A DNA stretch of 64,000 bases from Vanilla planifolia (taxonomy: Eukaryota; Streptophyta; Magnoliopsida; Asparagales; Orchidaceae). Under the pieces are notes generated by a model. It saw only the letters and a list, made by a program, of their open reading frames with translations, was not told where the DNA came from and made no database searches. A program made the translations under genes and the position numbers. The DNA lies in assembly GCA_023846275.1 (NCBI GenBank), contig JAIUJO010000184.1, positions 434,001 through 498,000 of the forward strand, in the 5' to 3' direction. This document shows, in pieces, positions 1-11,999 of this stretch. How positions within the stretch are numbered: the first letter of the stretch is position 1; each line of letters opens with the position of its first letter.

Positions 1-2489
1 AAATTTAAATAGAAATGATATTTTAATGTAAAAAAATAATAATTGATAAGACACATAAAAATTAAAAAAAAGGTCAACAAATTTGCCACAATAATTTAAG
101 AAAGAAAATCATGTTCTATTAAATAATTTAATTAATTTTTTTTAGGAAAGAAACGAAGTAATAAGATTTACCAAATATGTACAAAAATCAAATTATTTAG
201 CATCATTTTTCAAAGGGCATGAAAAAATGTTTTTGAAAAATTTGCAAAATAGTCAAAATAGGAAGAATGATTAATGAACAAATACTTAAGATATTAAAAC
301 AATGTTATATTATTTTAAAAAAATTGTCATAGATGCCAACGTATTAAAAAATATGCTATTAAGAAAAATAAAGCTAAAAATATGTTTTGTACTAAGCAAA
401 AAGACTAAAGTAAAACTTAATTGTCATATATCAAGATTTTAGTATATTTACAACAATTACAAAACAAAATCACAATTCATCTATAGTAGCTTGCACAAAG
501 CATATGACATTACTAAACAAATTAGCAATATACAATTTATCATGAATTTTCAGTTCCATATTAAAGTAAGCAAAAAATATTATTTTGATTGTGTTATCAT
601 AAACAAATTAAAATATATAGTTCAACTTTGTTGATTGCCTATATTATTTGTAGTAATAGTTTTTTGTACCTTCAATATTTTTTAGAAATTATGAAAATAA
701 TGTGCAAAATGCTTTTTTATGTGTCCACAAGATTTGAAGCAATTAGTGCATGTGTTTCTTTTAGTGACATTAAAATGTGCTTACCCTACTTCAAATACAT
801 TTCTTAGACCATCTTTGACTTATTATATTGTGTTAAAAGTGTTTTATGAAATAATTTATTGAGACATAGAACTATTTCATCTAACATTTTGGAGAATTCA
901 ACAGGTGAGTAACAATAATCATAAGCATGTAACATTAATTCCAACCACAACCTAATTCCACTCCATGTTCTTATTTTACTATCTAGTCTATTATCAAGTT
1001 GACCAAAACTTGTTGAAAGGTCAGTAACACATTTCTTTTTCATACAATAAAGAAATAGAAAAATACTAATTCTATTTATAAAGCTTTATATGCACTCTTT
1101 CTAGTTAGGTGTAGTACGACGGGGATGAGTTCTTTGGAAAAAAAATTTTGATTTCTTAGGGAATATTTCAAAAATCCTTTAAATTATTTTTTTACTAAAC
1201 TTTAGTACATCTTTAAAGGTCATTATTAACGAATGTTAATTTTTAAAATGTATTACATTTATTTTAAGATACATTGATTTTTTTAATAATAAAATTTCAT
1301 AAAAATTATGAAAAAAATGAACAAATATAAAGAATATACATAAATGATTATCAAGTATTTTTATTTAAAATCAAGCTTACACGTACCCCTAACAAAAATA
1401 AGGTAAACATAATAATGAAATAATAGAAATAACCTATTGTAGTCTTATAACATAATAAATATTAAAAATAAATAATAAAATAATTTAGTGAGACAAAATT
1501 GAAATTAATACAAATAAAAAACAAATGATTAAAAAATATTTAATGAGGCAAAAGTATTTTGATTGATTGAACAAGAAATAAAGAAAATTAGGAACGTCAT
1601 TGATTAGAGAAAAAAGGAGAGATTAGGAGTTTGATGATTGTAAGATATAAAGAAGTTAGAAATAATGAAAATTAAGAACTTCATTGATTAGAGAAAAAAG
1701 GAGAGATTAGGAGTTTGATGATTGTAAGATATAAAGAAGTTAGAACAAGCACTGTATGCTAACAACTTCAATGTCATGATGTGAAAATTGTTTTTTAGAT
1801 TTTGTAAAAGTTTCAGTTGTCAATTTTGTTTAAGAGTCAATTATTTATAGAACTCGTTAATGGTGAAAAATATTTTTCAAATTCATTAATTAGTTAGTAA
1901 AAATAAATTATAAAAACCTCAATATCTCAAAATAATTCTTAAAAATGTTGTTACATAAGAGCTGCTCCAATAGAAGCCTCCTTTACCTCTTTATACCAAA
2001 ATGCATGATAAAACAACTAAATTAAATAAGCATTACTTAGAAATTAGGATTTGATTTGGATTATTATATTTGATTTGGGTTGTGATGTTCATATTTAGAT
2101 CTAATGTTCAGATCAAAAAATTGTGTAATTGGATGACATACATAATTAGGTGTTCAAAGGAGGATGCGAATACGGTCATTTCATCAGGTAATTATGCAAT
2201 TAGGAGGCAAAATAACTCTCACAATATTAATTATAGTTGAATGAATCAAATATAGGTTTTTATCCCACATTGCATGAATGATGGATCATTATTGATTAAT
2301 AATATTTTTCTTGGAATATGTAATAAGTTTATTGTTTGGAGTTAGCTACACTTATTCACTCTAAAATGATTTCATTTATTTCTATTACATTTATACTAAA
2401 TGAAATCTGAATTCGTGAGTTATATGCTGATTTAAAATTTTTCAAAGAGTTTTGGTGTCATTTTATTGATCTAGTAGGTGCATATATTT
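1..2489. other. AT-rich stretch without a recognisable gene
   Basis: Strongly AT-rich sequence with many A and T runs and stops in all frames. Besides the 84-bp tandem duplication, the only notable item is a 79-codon open frame on the - strand (804-1043), with a Trp-rich middle (IRTWSGIRLWLELMLHAYDY). It matches no family I recognise and could be an exon scrap or chance. No promoter, RNA gene or mobile-element border was seen. Confidence 0.6.
1574..1745. repeat. 84-bp tandem duplication, two copies
   Basis: Copy 1 covers 1574-1657 and copy 2 covers 1658-1741, with a few further matching bases to 1745. The core (gattagagaaaaaaggagag, then gtttgatgattgtaagatat) is identical in both. I count three mismatches per unit, at 1582/1666, 1591/1675 and 1596/1680. 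Against the heavy decay of every other repeat here this duplication is recent. It has no coding content. Confidence 0.95.
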
Positions 2490-3834
2490 GTATTTTTTTT
2501 GGCAACCTTTGCCTTTGAAGAGTATAGACATAAATGCTTCTTATTTTTTCATAATGGGCTTGATTATGGTGAATAAGATTTAATTTTATCAAACAAGGGA
2601 CGTATCTTTGAAGATAATGAATTAAAGGTCTTCAATGAATCTTAAAGTCTTAAAAAAAATCAAGGATTTAAAACATTTGCATAAATTTGTAATATGTTTT
2701 CCATTATAAAATAAAATATTAGTTTATTGATTGTAATTCACATCTTTATTCACAGTGAAATCCTTATTGAAATGTTTTATAGAAGGGTTCTTTATCCTTT
2801 ATAAATGATTAATCAAATGATCTATATCTCATCTTAGCTAATCTGATGGCCTAAATCTTATCTGTCTTTATCTAACCATTTAGAAATAATCTATTTTATA
2901 ATCTTTGATCTAACAATCCATAACCTCTCTGATAGGATCCAATGGTGTTGGTCGATCCCACCTAATGCTTAATTCCTTAGTCATTATTTGAGCCATTGCA
3001 TTGACCAATTCAAATAAATATTTTAAGGTGTTTGGAAGAGCCTTTTAAGCTATTTTGAAGCATCATTTCAATTGACTTTTCCTTAAATTTTTAACAACTT
3101 TGATCAAATTTTTTCCATCTAAACAAAATTGGTATTCATGAAATAACTACTAAACATGAAATAATTTTTTAGATCTAAACAAAGCACAATAGATTTTCTA
3201 CTATCGTAAAATCTTTTGACAATAATTATAACTTAGTTTTTCACAAAATGACAAATTCTTTTTAACTCATCCTAGAACCTTTAAACTTTCAATTTCTTAC
3301 TATCATAATAATTTTGAGCTCATTAATCCTTGTTCTATTAATAAACAAGAATCAAAAGTTGTACGAATTTGTCATGATTTTTCCTTCTACTTATATTTTT
3401 CCTTTTTCATTTGAGATGGGTGGCATAATGTTTATGAAAGCCTTAGTTTAGTTTGATGACATAAAAACCTAAGTTATTTTTATGCTTACAAAATCTTGTG
3501 TTATAATAAAATTTGTTAAAGCTAGTAGGTTAGAGGTAACACATAAGAATAAACATTAAGTTGTAAAGTTTTTGGTAGTGGCTATTTTTATGACTTTAGT
3601 TAGGAGTAGATATAGGTTCTAGTTTGAAACAAAAATTTTAAAATTTCATTGTATTAATTTAATTGTTTTATTATTTTTTAAACATAAAAATAAAAAACAT
3701 AAAACTAAAGTTTTCTACAAACATAAATTTTTTTTTGTGAAGAAGTTTTAATAAATAAAAATAATATAAAAAAATTTATTCTAAAACTCATAATTCAACC
3801 CGTCATGTGGGATTCATATACTTGTTTTTATTCC
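2490..3834 (+). repeat. 5' LTR of Copia-1
   Basis: Matched by eye to the segment after the polypurine tract. Shared blocks include tatctttgaagat followed by a gaatta/tggtct stretch (about 2610 and 8430), a cattataaaataaaatatta-like block (about 2700 and 8476), a gccattgcattgac-like block (about 2992 and 9472), and tttcaagctattt-like sequence (about 3046 and 9502). It ends just before the primer-binding-site relic, in a tail of the form attcaaccc...cttgtttttattcc, which resembles the 3' ends of SIRE-type LTRs. The left limit is the least certain. Confidence 0.7.
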
Positions 3835-3837
3835 AAT

Positions 3838-3850
3838 TAGTATCAAAGTG
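3838..3850 (+). other. Primer-binding-site relic (initiator Met-tRNA type)
   Basis: The sequence ttagtatcaaagt lies directly after the 5' LTR. The usual plant Copia primer-binding site is ttggtatcagagc, complementary to the 3' end of initiator methionine tRNA. The differences are G-to-A-type changes plus a lost final C. It sits where first-strand synthesis would have been primed and fixes the 5' LTR end. Confidence 0.7.
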
Positions 3851-3899
3851 GGTTCTCTACAAAACAAGTGAGAATGACACAATTAAATACAATAACATT

Positions 3900-4760
3900 G
3901 AACTATTTTTATTGTGGTATATCTCCAACTAAATTTAATAAATTTATGAATTTATGTACTTTAAATGAAATCTAAAAAAAGTTAGACGTAATTTATGGAG
4001 GCATATTATATGTTAAAGATATAAAGGTAAATCTTCTTACATATGATTATGTGTTCTTTAGAATAAAGTTAAGTGAAATTATAAAGAATATGACTACACT
4101 ATTTACTAATATTACTAATGATTATAAAATCTTAGAAAAATGTTTCTCAATATGGACCTTGTAGGAAAATTAGTAAGGAACGTACCCAATAAGTGTGGTC
4201 CTCATACAACAGTAATAAAGGTGGTCAAAGACATAAACAAACTCACATTTGATGAGTTATTTGGATAATTTTCCAATGATAGAGATTGAGATGAATAGAA
4301 GAGTTGAAAAGGGCCCTCCATAAGCAAGAAATGCATGGAGCAAGGTACAAAGAATCATTAGCCTTTAAAGCTAAAAAAGAGAATATACATATGACATCTA
4401 TCTACTCTATGGACTTGGAGGTAGAGTAAATTTTCAGCTTAGAAGTATAAATAAAAATTTGGGAAAAAGTTTTGTTAATAGGAATTTGTAAAAAATAGAA
4501 GGGAGAAGAAGAAGACACAAAGATGATATGATTGTTGTGAAACTGACTCTGTTATATTAGATTATCCACAACTCAAATACACCAAAAAGTAAAAAAAGGA
4601 AAACAAATTAATGTAAAAAACCAAGATTTTAGAGTTTCTTGGAGTGCTTAAGAAGAATTAGACTCCAAAACTTCAAGTAGTGAGGACCAAGAAATAATAT
4701 GCTTCATAGAAAATGATAACGAATCAAGTATACCAAGTGAAGAATAAAAAATTAAGATAA
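3900..4760 (+). pseudogene. Copia-1 gag remnant with zinc-knuckle trace
   Basis: The structural (nucleocapsid) region is broken by many stops. The start reads like a plant Copia gag opening (an NKFMNLCTLNEI-like piece near 3950). At about 4524-4571 the frame reads stop-Y-D-C-C-E-T-D-S-V-I-L-D-Y-P, which lines up with a CX2CX4HX4C knuckle; its first Cys is now TGA, its His is Val and its last Cys is Tyr. No gag piece longer than about 60 codons survives. The assignment depends on position between the primer-binding site and the protease as much as on sequence. Confidence 0.65.
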
Positions 4761-5399
4761 TCTCTTAACCTCCTAAATTTAGCAAAAATAATTACATAGA
4801 AGTTATTAATGTTTTAACTTCTTTAATATCTACACATAAAAATAAAAAATATTTTTATAAAAAAATCATCATTTTTTGTTAAAGGTGATTGAAAAAAGTT
4901 ATATAACAAAAATGATTTCATGATCATTAAGAGTACTTTTATGGAAAAAAATATGAGTTTGAAAAGAAAATTATTCTGTTTAACCAAAAAAATTGTAATA
5001 TTTCACATGATGTTTACTTTTTTAAACATAATTATTTGTCATCTTTTGCATATGCCTAATATTTCAAATATTACAAACTTTTGTTGTTGAACAAAAGATC
5101 ATACCTATAAGGATTGTCAAATTAAGAAAAATATTTCTAGTTCAAAGACTTGTTTCAAATGATTAAGCCAAGCTTATTTAGTTTCCTAAGGTTATAGAAT
5201 AGAGAATTTGAAATAAGTCACCTTCACAAACGTTTTGCAGAGATATATTATTTTTTACACAATCATTAAAGATTGTCAAATTAGGTAAAATACTTCAGAG
5301 TTATGCACATAAATAAAGTAAATAAAAGTTACATTTTATGATTACTAAGTAAAAACTTTATAACTTATGTAGCCTCATATAGAGAAAAAAATCAAAATA

Positions 5400-5700
5400 T
5401 AACTCTTAAGAGTTGGATAATAGATGCTCAAGACATATGACTAAACACGTATCAAAGCTTATCTCAATAAGATGTGATCCACATAAATGAGTAACACTTC
5501 GAGAAATGCATAAGACCAAGATAATCATACTTTGTCACGCATGGCTTTCTACATTAAGGAAAAATAAGAAAGCTAGATTTAATTAATGATCTTCCAAAGC
5601 AAAAAAACTAGTTGAAAAATGTATGAATCTTGCAAATAAGGAAGGCCAGTTAAATATTTCTTTTAAACCTAAAAGTGACTTAAATACTTGAAGATTTCTA
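5400..5700 (+). pseudogene. Copia-1 protease and GAG-pre-integrase remnant
   Basis: At 5414-5442 the sequence reads W-I-I-D, then after a small deletion C-S-R-H-M-T. This is the Copia aspartic-protease start (W-x-L-D-S-G-C-S-R-H-M-T). The Asp of the catalytic D-S-G box is visible, while Ser-Gly is lost at the frameshift. Downstream, a DLPK-like block near 5590 and a KPKSDLN-like block near 5670 match the GAG-pre-integrase stretch that precedes integrase in SIRE-like elements. It is not functional. Confidence 0.8.
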
Positions 5701-6200
5701 ATGATAATTTATTTAGACCATTTTAGACCTACAGAACTCTAATGTTTAGGTGAAAAAATATGGATTTGTGATTATTGATGATTCTTCTAGATATAATTGA
5801 GTTGTATTTCTTAAGAGTAAGAGGGAGACATTTCAAATCTTTGTAAATTTGATAAAAAAACTTTGAAGAGGAAAATTATCTAAAATTAAGTTGTATTCAA
5901 TGTGATAATGATAACAAGGCTAAAAATAATAGGCATCAATTTACATATCCTTATCTACATCAATAAAGTAGGATTATAAAAAGAAAAAATTGGACCTTGA
6001 TAGTGATGGGTAGAACTATGTTTATCAAATACAACCTACCAAAATAACTTTAGGCCAAGGGATCTAACACATCTTGTAATACAATAAATAGAATTAATTT
6101 AAGTCTATTACTTAACAAAACTCCCTATGAGTTATTTAATAATAAAAAACTTAGTGTTAGCTACTTTCATTTTTTGGATATACATAAACCTTTCTTAATA
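5700..6200 (+). pseudogene. Copia-1 integrase core remnant
   Basis: Blocks appear in the right order: a YGFVIIDDSSRYN-like piece with changes at about 5759-5805, a FLKSKRETFQIFVNLI-like stretch to about 5855, and the end of the DDE core as KRKNWTL (the usual ERKNRTL) at about 5979-5999. After that comes NKTPYELFNNKKLS at about 6116-6157, the segment after the catalytic core in plant Copia. Several in-frame stops are present. The element's integrase would have inserted cDNA into the nuclear genome. Confidence 0.85.
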
Positions 6201-6649
6201 ATGAAAGGTCAAACTTGAATAGGTTTTATGAAAAAGTGTGCCTAGAAAGTTTTATTGGATACACTTCTTTTAGGAAAACTTATAGAGTTTATACTATACA
6301 TGCTCGAAATGTAGAGAAAATAATGAATATAATGCCTGATGAGTCTACTTATATGATATGTACTAAAACTTTAGATGAATAGATAATGTCCATAAAGAAC
6401 TTAAACTTGAATGTTGATGAAAGTGAAAGAGAAAGTAAAATAAAAGTATAAGAGACTAGTGCTCAACTACAAAAAGATTTGAAGTACCAAGCCTCACATC
6501 CAAAAAAATCAATCATAAGAGAAGGTAATTTAGGAGTTAGGACTAGAGCTTCTATAAGAGAAATTAATCATAATGTATTTGTATCTTTCACAAAACTAGT
6601 ATCTATAGGAGAAGTAAATAAGATTCACTATTAGGTTCATATAATGAAA

Positions 6650-7340
6650 GAAGAGTCATAACAGCTTGAGAGAAACCAAGTGTGGGAACAAGTTTTTAGG
6701 CCTGGTGATCAATAAGTGATATGAACAAAATGAATATTTAAAAATAAATAAGAAGAAATTGAATTGATCACTAGAAAAAGAGGTGGACCTATTGCTAATA
6801 GTTATAGCCAAGTGGGTGGAATATATTTTGAGTAGTGATTTATACGTGTAATAGGATTATAGAGACCATTACACTTCTCTTTGCATATTCCTATCATACG
6901 AATTTTAGATTATTTGAAATGGATGTAATATATCTTATTTAAAATAGGATGATAAAATAATATCTATGTATAAAACAACGTCTATGTTTTGAGACCCATG
7001 TACATTGTGAGTATGTATATAAGCTTAAGCAAATATTTTATGGCCTTAAGCAAGCTCCTCATTCATTATATCATAGAATGGGTAATTACCTTGTTAATAG
7101 TTATTTTAAAAAAGAAAAAAATGGATAACACACTATTCCTAAAATCTTTAATTATTTATTTATTACTTGCACAAGTTTATGTTGATGAAATAATTTTTGG
7201 AAGCACAAATAAAAATGTGTAAGGATCTTTGTTACTTAGCTGCAAGAGAGTTTTAGATAAGTTTAATAGGTTAGATAATTTCTTCTTAGGATTACAAATT
7301 ATGTAATTAAAAAAATGAGATTTTTATTTCATAAACTAAG
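6650..7340 (+). pseudogene. Copia-1 reverse transcriptase remnant
   Basis: The RT (RVT_2) opens with an ERNQVWEQVFRPGDQ-like block near 6670 and a PIANSYSQVGGI-like block near 6790. It continues with FYGLKQAP at 7036-7059, intact except for the first residue. The active-site box reads Y-V-D-E-I-I-F-G-S-T-N at 7178-7210; the usual form is YVDDIIFGSTN, so the second catalytic Asp is now Glu. An open stretch of 77 codons (6989-7222) covers this part. Frameshifts elsewhere rule out activity. Confidence 0.9.
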
Positions 7341-7499
7341 TATTTAAAATATTTATTCAAGAAATTTAGGTATGAAAATATAAAACATAGGAAGATTCTT
7401 ATGAATAAATTAGTCAATTTAGATTAAGATGAAATCAAGAACCACATTGATTAAAAAAAAACTTTATGAAGTACATGTTAGATCCTTACTATTTCATAT

Positions 7500-8080
7500 A
7501 ATAAGTAGACTAGATATGTTATTTAATGTTGGTTTATGTGTTAGATTTCAATAAAATCCTAAGTCATATAAAGGCAAACCTGGTTATCTTCAAATATGTA
7601 AAAGGTAGAATGAACTTAGGCTTAAGGCACCTTAAAAATGCTCGTTCTGAGATGTTATAATTTTCATAGATTTTGACTTTCTATGCTCTAGGGTAGATAA
7701 GAAAAAAAATGTAAGCACATATGAATTGCTAGGAATTATTTTAATTTCATTTTGATGAAAGTAAAAAATTTGTATAGTCATATTGACCACAAAAGCAGAG
7801 TATATAGAGATTGATAGTTGTTTTACCTAACTGATATGCTTGTGAAAACAATTTCAAGATTACATTTACATGTCTCACATATTCCCAATAGAGTTGATAG
7901 TACTTGTACCTTAGCTTTAACAAGAATCAAGTTCATTATTCTTGAAGCTAACACATAGTGTAAGAAATAATTTATAAGGAATAAAGTAGCTAAAGGCTAA
8001 GTAAAATACACATATGTTTCTATCAAAATAAAATTTGATGTTATATTTACAAAATTCCTTACAACTAATCAATTTCAAAT
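7500..8080 (+). pseudogene. Copia-1 RNase H remnant
   Basis: After the RT come, in order, a piece matching the SRPDIMFSVCLCARFQ segment (about 7506-7550), the R-V-D-K-K-area block at about 7690, a TKAEYIE block (about 7791-7811; the usual form is STAEAEYI), and a final segment resembling the ADIFTKPL end of plant Copia polyproteins at about 8035-8060. These are the connection, RNase H core and C-terminus in the usual order. Stops and frameshifts are frequent. Confidence 0.85.
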
Positions 8081-8306
8081 CATAAAAAAATAATTAGGTG
8101 TAATTAAAATTGTATAATTTATATCTCTATTTTCATAAGATTAAAGAGGGAGAATAACCATGGTTTAAATAATTTAGTAGGAACATGTAGTAAAAAGACC
8201 ATGAATTAAGTGGGAGCAACAACTTTTCATTTTTTAATACCACATATCACAATAATTTATTTTTTAGTTGTTATTTTTTATCTAAATATTTATGTCTTGT
8301 AATCAT

Positions 8307-8320
8307 GAAAAGGGAGAGAT
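8307..8320 (+). other. Polypurine tract of Copia-1
   Basis: The purine run gaaaagggagagat lies just upstream of the 3' LTR and would have primed second-strand synthesis. A similar tract (aaagagggagaa, about 8143) lies 165 bp upstream and is the weaker choice, because LTR-like sequence starts only after the second one. Confidence 0.65.
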
Positions 8321-9790
8321 TATTAAGTTACCATCGTGTTTGATGAGTTATGTCATAAATTGTTAACCTTTTATTTTCATGAGCTTGTTTAATGTGAAGT
8401 AGGTTTAGTTTTAATGATTAAACCTAATATCTTTGAAGATGGTGAATTAGTGGTCTAAAAAAGTCTATATCTTTATTATAAAATAGAATGTTAGCCTGTT
8501 AATTATAAGATACATCTCCATTCATCTTACTTTCACATTCTTATTTTAGTGTTTAACTTGTTCATCTTATCTTTGATTTAAGAAAATTATAAGATTTCAT
8601 TTTCATCTCAAACTCTTTTTTATATTAAATCCTTGTAATGCATCTTTGACAAACTTCATGACAAATGTTAAATTATCAATAAACAAAAAATTAATTGTGT
8701 TAAATTTTATTAATTAAAAAAATTTAAGTTACACCTGAATTTATCGAAGTGCAAAGCGCTTGAGTAGGCCAAGACAAACTGTGTCTGGTAACATCACGTT
8801 GGGCAACAAGTTGAAAACAAGCCAAAAAATTAGTCATAGTGTGACCTGAACAAGATTTGGGTAAGGTAGAGAATGAAAGGCAATGATCTTAGATTTAGTA
8901 TGAAAATTCATTCCCATAACCATGAAATGACTTATAAATGTATGAGTGTCCTAGGTGATGAAATACCCATCATAAAAGAGGGAGCCTACCCCAACTTGGC
9001 TAGCATTATGTACCCATGAAAGATATTATAAGAGAAAACAACTTTTCTTTTCAATAATTTGTGACTGACTTTTGTCTAACAACTCAGTGCTTAAAGGATG
9101 CTTTATTTCTCACCATTCGAGCTTTGACTGGATGGTAAATGTGTCATCAACTACGAGTGCTTGATCCTAGCTCGAAATTTGATGACCAATATCATGTTTG
9201 ACTTCAATGAAAATTTTTTATTATTTTTGCTTTTGAAATAATCTATCACTGAATTGAATGACTCATCTTTATTTGTGTTTGAAACCTACTAATGAGATTT
9301 TTTCCAACTTTTTCATCGATGAATCAAACGATCTAGATCTCATCCAATTGGATCAATTGGCCCAGTTCTAATCCGCATTGATCCAACTGCAAGAACTCAT
9401 CAAACCTTATAGTCTTAGTACTGACCCACAGATCTGTCACACATGATGGTTAATTTCATTTCCATTAGTTAAGCCATTACATTAGTCATTTTTGAAAAAC
9501 TATTTCAAGCTATTTGGAAGTAGTGCTTGAGACAACCTTATCTTGACTTTTAAGCTGCTTTGACAAAATGATTCCATAAAATAACAAATAGATATAAACC
9601 AATCTTTTAGATCTTAACAAAACATTCATATTATTCTGCTAGAAAATTCATTAGTAGAACTTATGACTTTTTCATCAAACAAAGCATCATAACTAAGGGT
9701 GAAAAACACAATACATTAACCATCCAATGCTCTTTGAAATCATCATCAAATCTATCAACTATCATTGAATAGTGACTGTTTCTGTTCTAC
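8321..9790 (+). repeat. 3' LTR of Copia-1, apparently split by an insertion
   Basis: Similar to 2490-3300 in two blocks, about 8321-8640 and 9290-9720. The stretch between them (about 650 bp) has only about 80 bp of counterpart in the 5' LTR (about 2740-2820), so either this copy gained DNA or the other lost it. The end of the LTR is not clear: similarity fades after about 9720, and I find no counterpart for the last few hundred bases of the 5' LTR. Confidence 0.6.
8660..9285. repeat. Segment inserted in the 3' LTR, possibly a solo LTR
   Basis: This stretch interrupts the LTR-to-LTR match. It is less AT-rich than its surroundings and has no coding content. It has a TATA-like tataaatgta at about 8934 and ends in a region (tttgactggatggtaaatgt, then cgagtgcttgatcctagctc) unlike the Copia LTRs. 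A solo LTR from another element would fit the size. I could not find clear TG...CA ends or a target-site duplication, so this identity is inference. Confidence 0.4.
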
Positions 9791-11234
9791 AATATTTTTG
9801 GACAATTCCATCATTTTATGGAACTATTTGGTCTCAACATGCAATATTAAGTCTCATCTTTCTTGAAGCCACTTCCTTAATTATCTTATTTTTTTCACTC
9901 TGCCTAACCTTTAAAATATTTTTTGTATTTGTTTCCTACATGTATTATCTTTGTTATTCATAACATTCCTCTTAATATTGTCCCTTTTTAGTATATTTAT
10001 TTTTGTTAGGCCTTGTGATATAAACCTTATAATGATTTGATTTTCTTGCACATTCTACCACATATGACATCCAAAAGTCTTTTGACCAATTTCATAAAAA
10101 AACTACTCCATGAAGTCTTTATTACAGTAAAAAGTTCATATGTTTCTAGTTCGGCACTTTTATTAATTTTTCTTTAAAAATTGTTTTACAATTAAATTAA
10201 TATTATTTTTAATATGTTTTGGTTTTTCTTTTTATTACATATCCTCTTTCAATTCAAGTAGAATTATTATTTGAGATTCCTTTTCATTTTTTTCTTTAAT
10301 ATTTGACTACCTATCCATATTATTAGCTTTTTAAATAATAGTCTTTATGATGTTATACAAAAATATCCATATCCAAATTTCATTTCATGACATTTAAAAT
10401 AACTTTTTATACACTTACATTATTTCAACAAACATTAAATGAATCTTAAAGGCTTTTCATTATTTTGTAAATGTCCCTTTGTACGAAAATTTAATCATTG
10501 AAATTAAAAAAAATGATGGGATGTCTCCAAAGCATCCCTTCCTTGACTTTCGAAGTATCTATTTATTAGTATAACTTGTCCATAGGATACTCATTTTCTA
10601 TATTTTCTTGATTTCTCTTGTTAAGAATGCTAGTTGAATTTCTGTATGAAATAATTTATGATGCACCATTATGTTGCTTGATCGTATTTACATATATAAG
10701 TACCATTACCAAAAAGTTTTTTTAAGTTTGAAAGACAAAATACATGATGTACTCTAGCAATGATATTGATAAAAATATCTTATAAATAATAAAACAATTT
10801 ATTTCAATAATCTACAAAGACACAAAATCTCTTGCCTTCAATTATTCTCTTTTTCTAAAGCCCTAACATATTTCAATAATCTACAAAGTTTTTTATTTGT
10901 ATAGTGTCAACTTTATGCTAAAGTAATAAATATTGTTGTAAGAAAATTAATTAAAAATGAAAGACTTATGATAGTTGTCATTAAAATATAATTTCCAAAT
11001 CCCTAACATATTCTTAAGTGTTTTTAGTATTCACTTTCCTCGACTTTTATTTTGAGCCAAGGATGTTGCGTTAGACATTAGTTTAGTATTACATGGATCA
11101 CGAAACCTTTTCCAAAAGTATACTATAACTTTGGAATCCTTATGTAATATAATGTTTTGTCAATAATGTTCTCTTGATAAGTGAAATATGAGTTTTTTGG
11201 ATTAAGAACGTCATTTTCAAACTTACAATTATTT
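9791..11234. other. AT-rich stretch, nothing recognised
   Basis: There is no convincing domain on either strand. The 63-codon frame at 9772-9963 is hydrophobic and F/L-rich, as chance frames in such DNA are. A 19-bp direct repeat (atttcaataatctacaaag) occurs at 10801 and 10870. Part of this stretch may be the rest of the Copia-1 3' LTR. Confidence 0.6.
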
Positions 11235-11860
11235 GGGTTTTAATCTTCCACACGTCATCGTGTTGGTTAAGGACAGCTTCTTACAATCAATATGCCAAAA
11301 TTCAAATAGTAAAGTTCCTTCTATTTGTTATGGATATAACATATATCTCTCAATTATCTATCTAAATATTTAGTTGAACTGCCTCTATGTTATATATCAT
11401 AAACTTTTGCACTTCCTAAAGAATTGGTATCTACTTTTACTTTTCACATGGTGATATATTATCTCCAAATCGTAATGATTGAATAATTCAAGTTATTCTA
11501 TTTGTCTTATTGTCTAAATTGATTTATCATTAAAAAAATTAAAAATAAGAAATTGTTTGTACTTTGTAATAACAAGAAGCCCATATATGAAAACTTCGAT
11601 GTTTTTTGGATGGAAGTGTTACAACAACATGTAAGATATGAATTGGACATAAAAAACCAAGTTCATGGATGCTGTCTCTCTATGATATTCGAAAAATAAA
11701 TAGAACTATAAACCATTTGACAAGGGAACCTTAGTTTTAAAACAATCTACTCAAGCACTGTTTGATGGAAATATGCATAAAAAAAAGGGGTAGATTTGGA
11801 GCACATTGATGATTTTGAAAAAATAAAATTGGAAGAAAAATAAAAAAAGGAAAATAAGGA
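11235..11860 (+). pseudogene. Copia RT fragment, direct repeat unit 1
   Basis: First of three related direct units. It shares with units 2 and 3 a ttctatttgttatggatata block (about 11319), a cttttacttttcac...gatatatt block (about 11437), a ggatggaagtgttacaacaa block (about 11609), and the stretch around tctactcaagcactgtttga (about 11746). In units 2 and 3 the same stretch leads into recognisable Copia RT. Unit 1 stops before the YDKL block, so its RT content is inferred from the alignment. Confidence 0.6.
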
Positions 11861-11999
11861 TTAATAAAATCATTATCAACATATATTTGACTTATTGGTT
11901 TGCAAAAAATATGATCATAATAGGCAAAATGCGTACGTTTTTAGTAGATAATGTCATTATCATTTAGTTTAAATCAACCTCTCTACCAAAAACTATATT

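Larger units (their letters stand above)
2490..9790 (+). mobile_element. Degenerate Ty1/copia LTR retrotransposon (Copia-1)
   Basis: A full-layout but dead Copia element: 5' LTR, a primer-binding-site relic, gag with a zinc-knuckle trace, protease, integrase, RT, RNase H, polypurine tract and 3' LTR, in the Copia order (integrase before RT). Frames are broken by many stops and small indels; the longest surviving piece is about 77 codons over the RT active site. The motifs fit the SIRE-like plant lineage. LTR limits are estimated from the primer-binding site, the polypurine tract and LTR-to-LTR similarity, so the outer ends may be off by 100 bp or more. The two LTRs have diverged strongly, which means an old insertion. 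Confidence 0.88.

Noticed and set aside
8143..8155. Alternative polypurine tract for Copia-1
   Set aside because: LTR-like sequence starts only after the second tract at 8307-8320, so the first is more likely part of the untranslated region.
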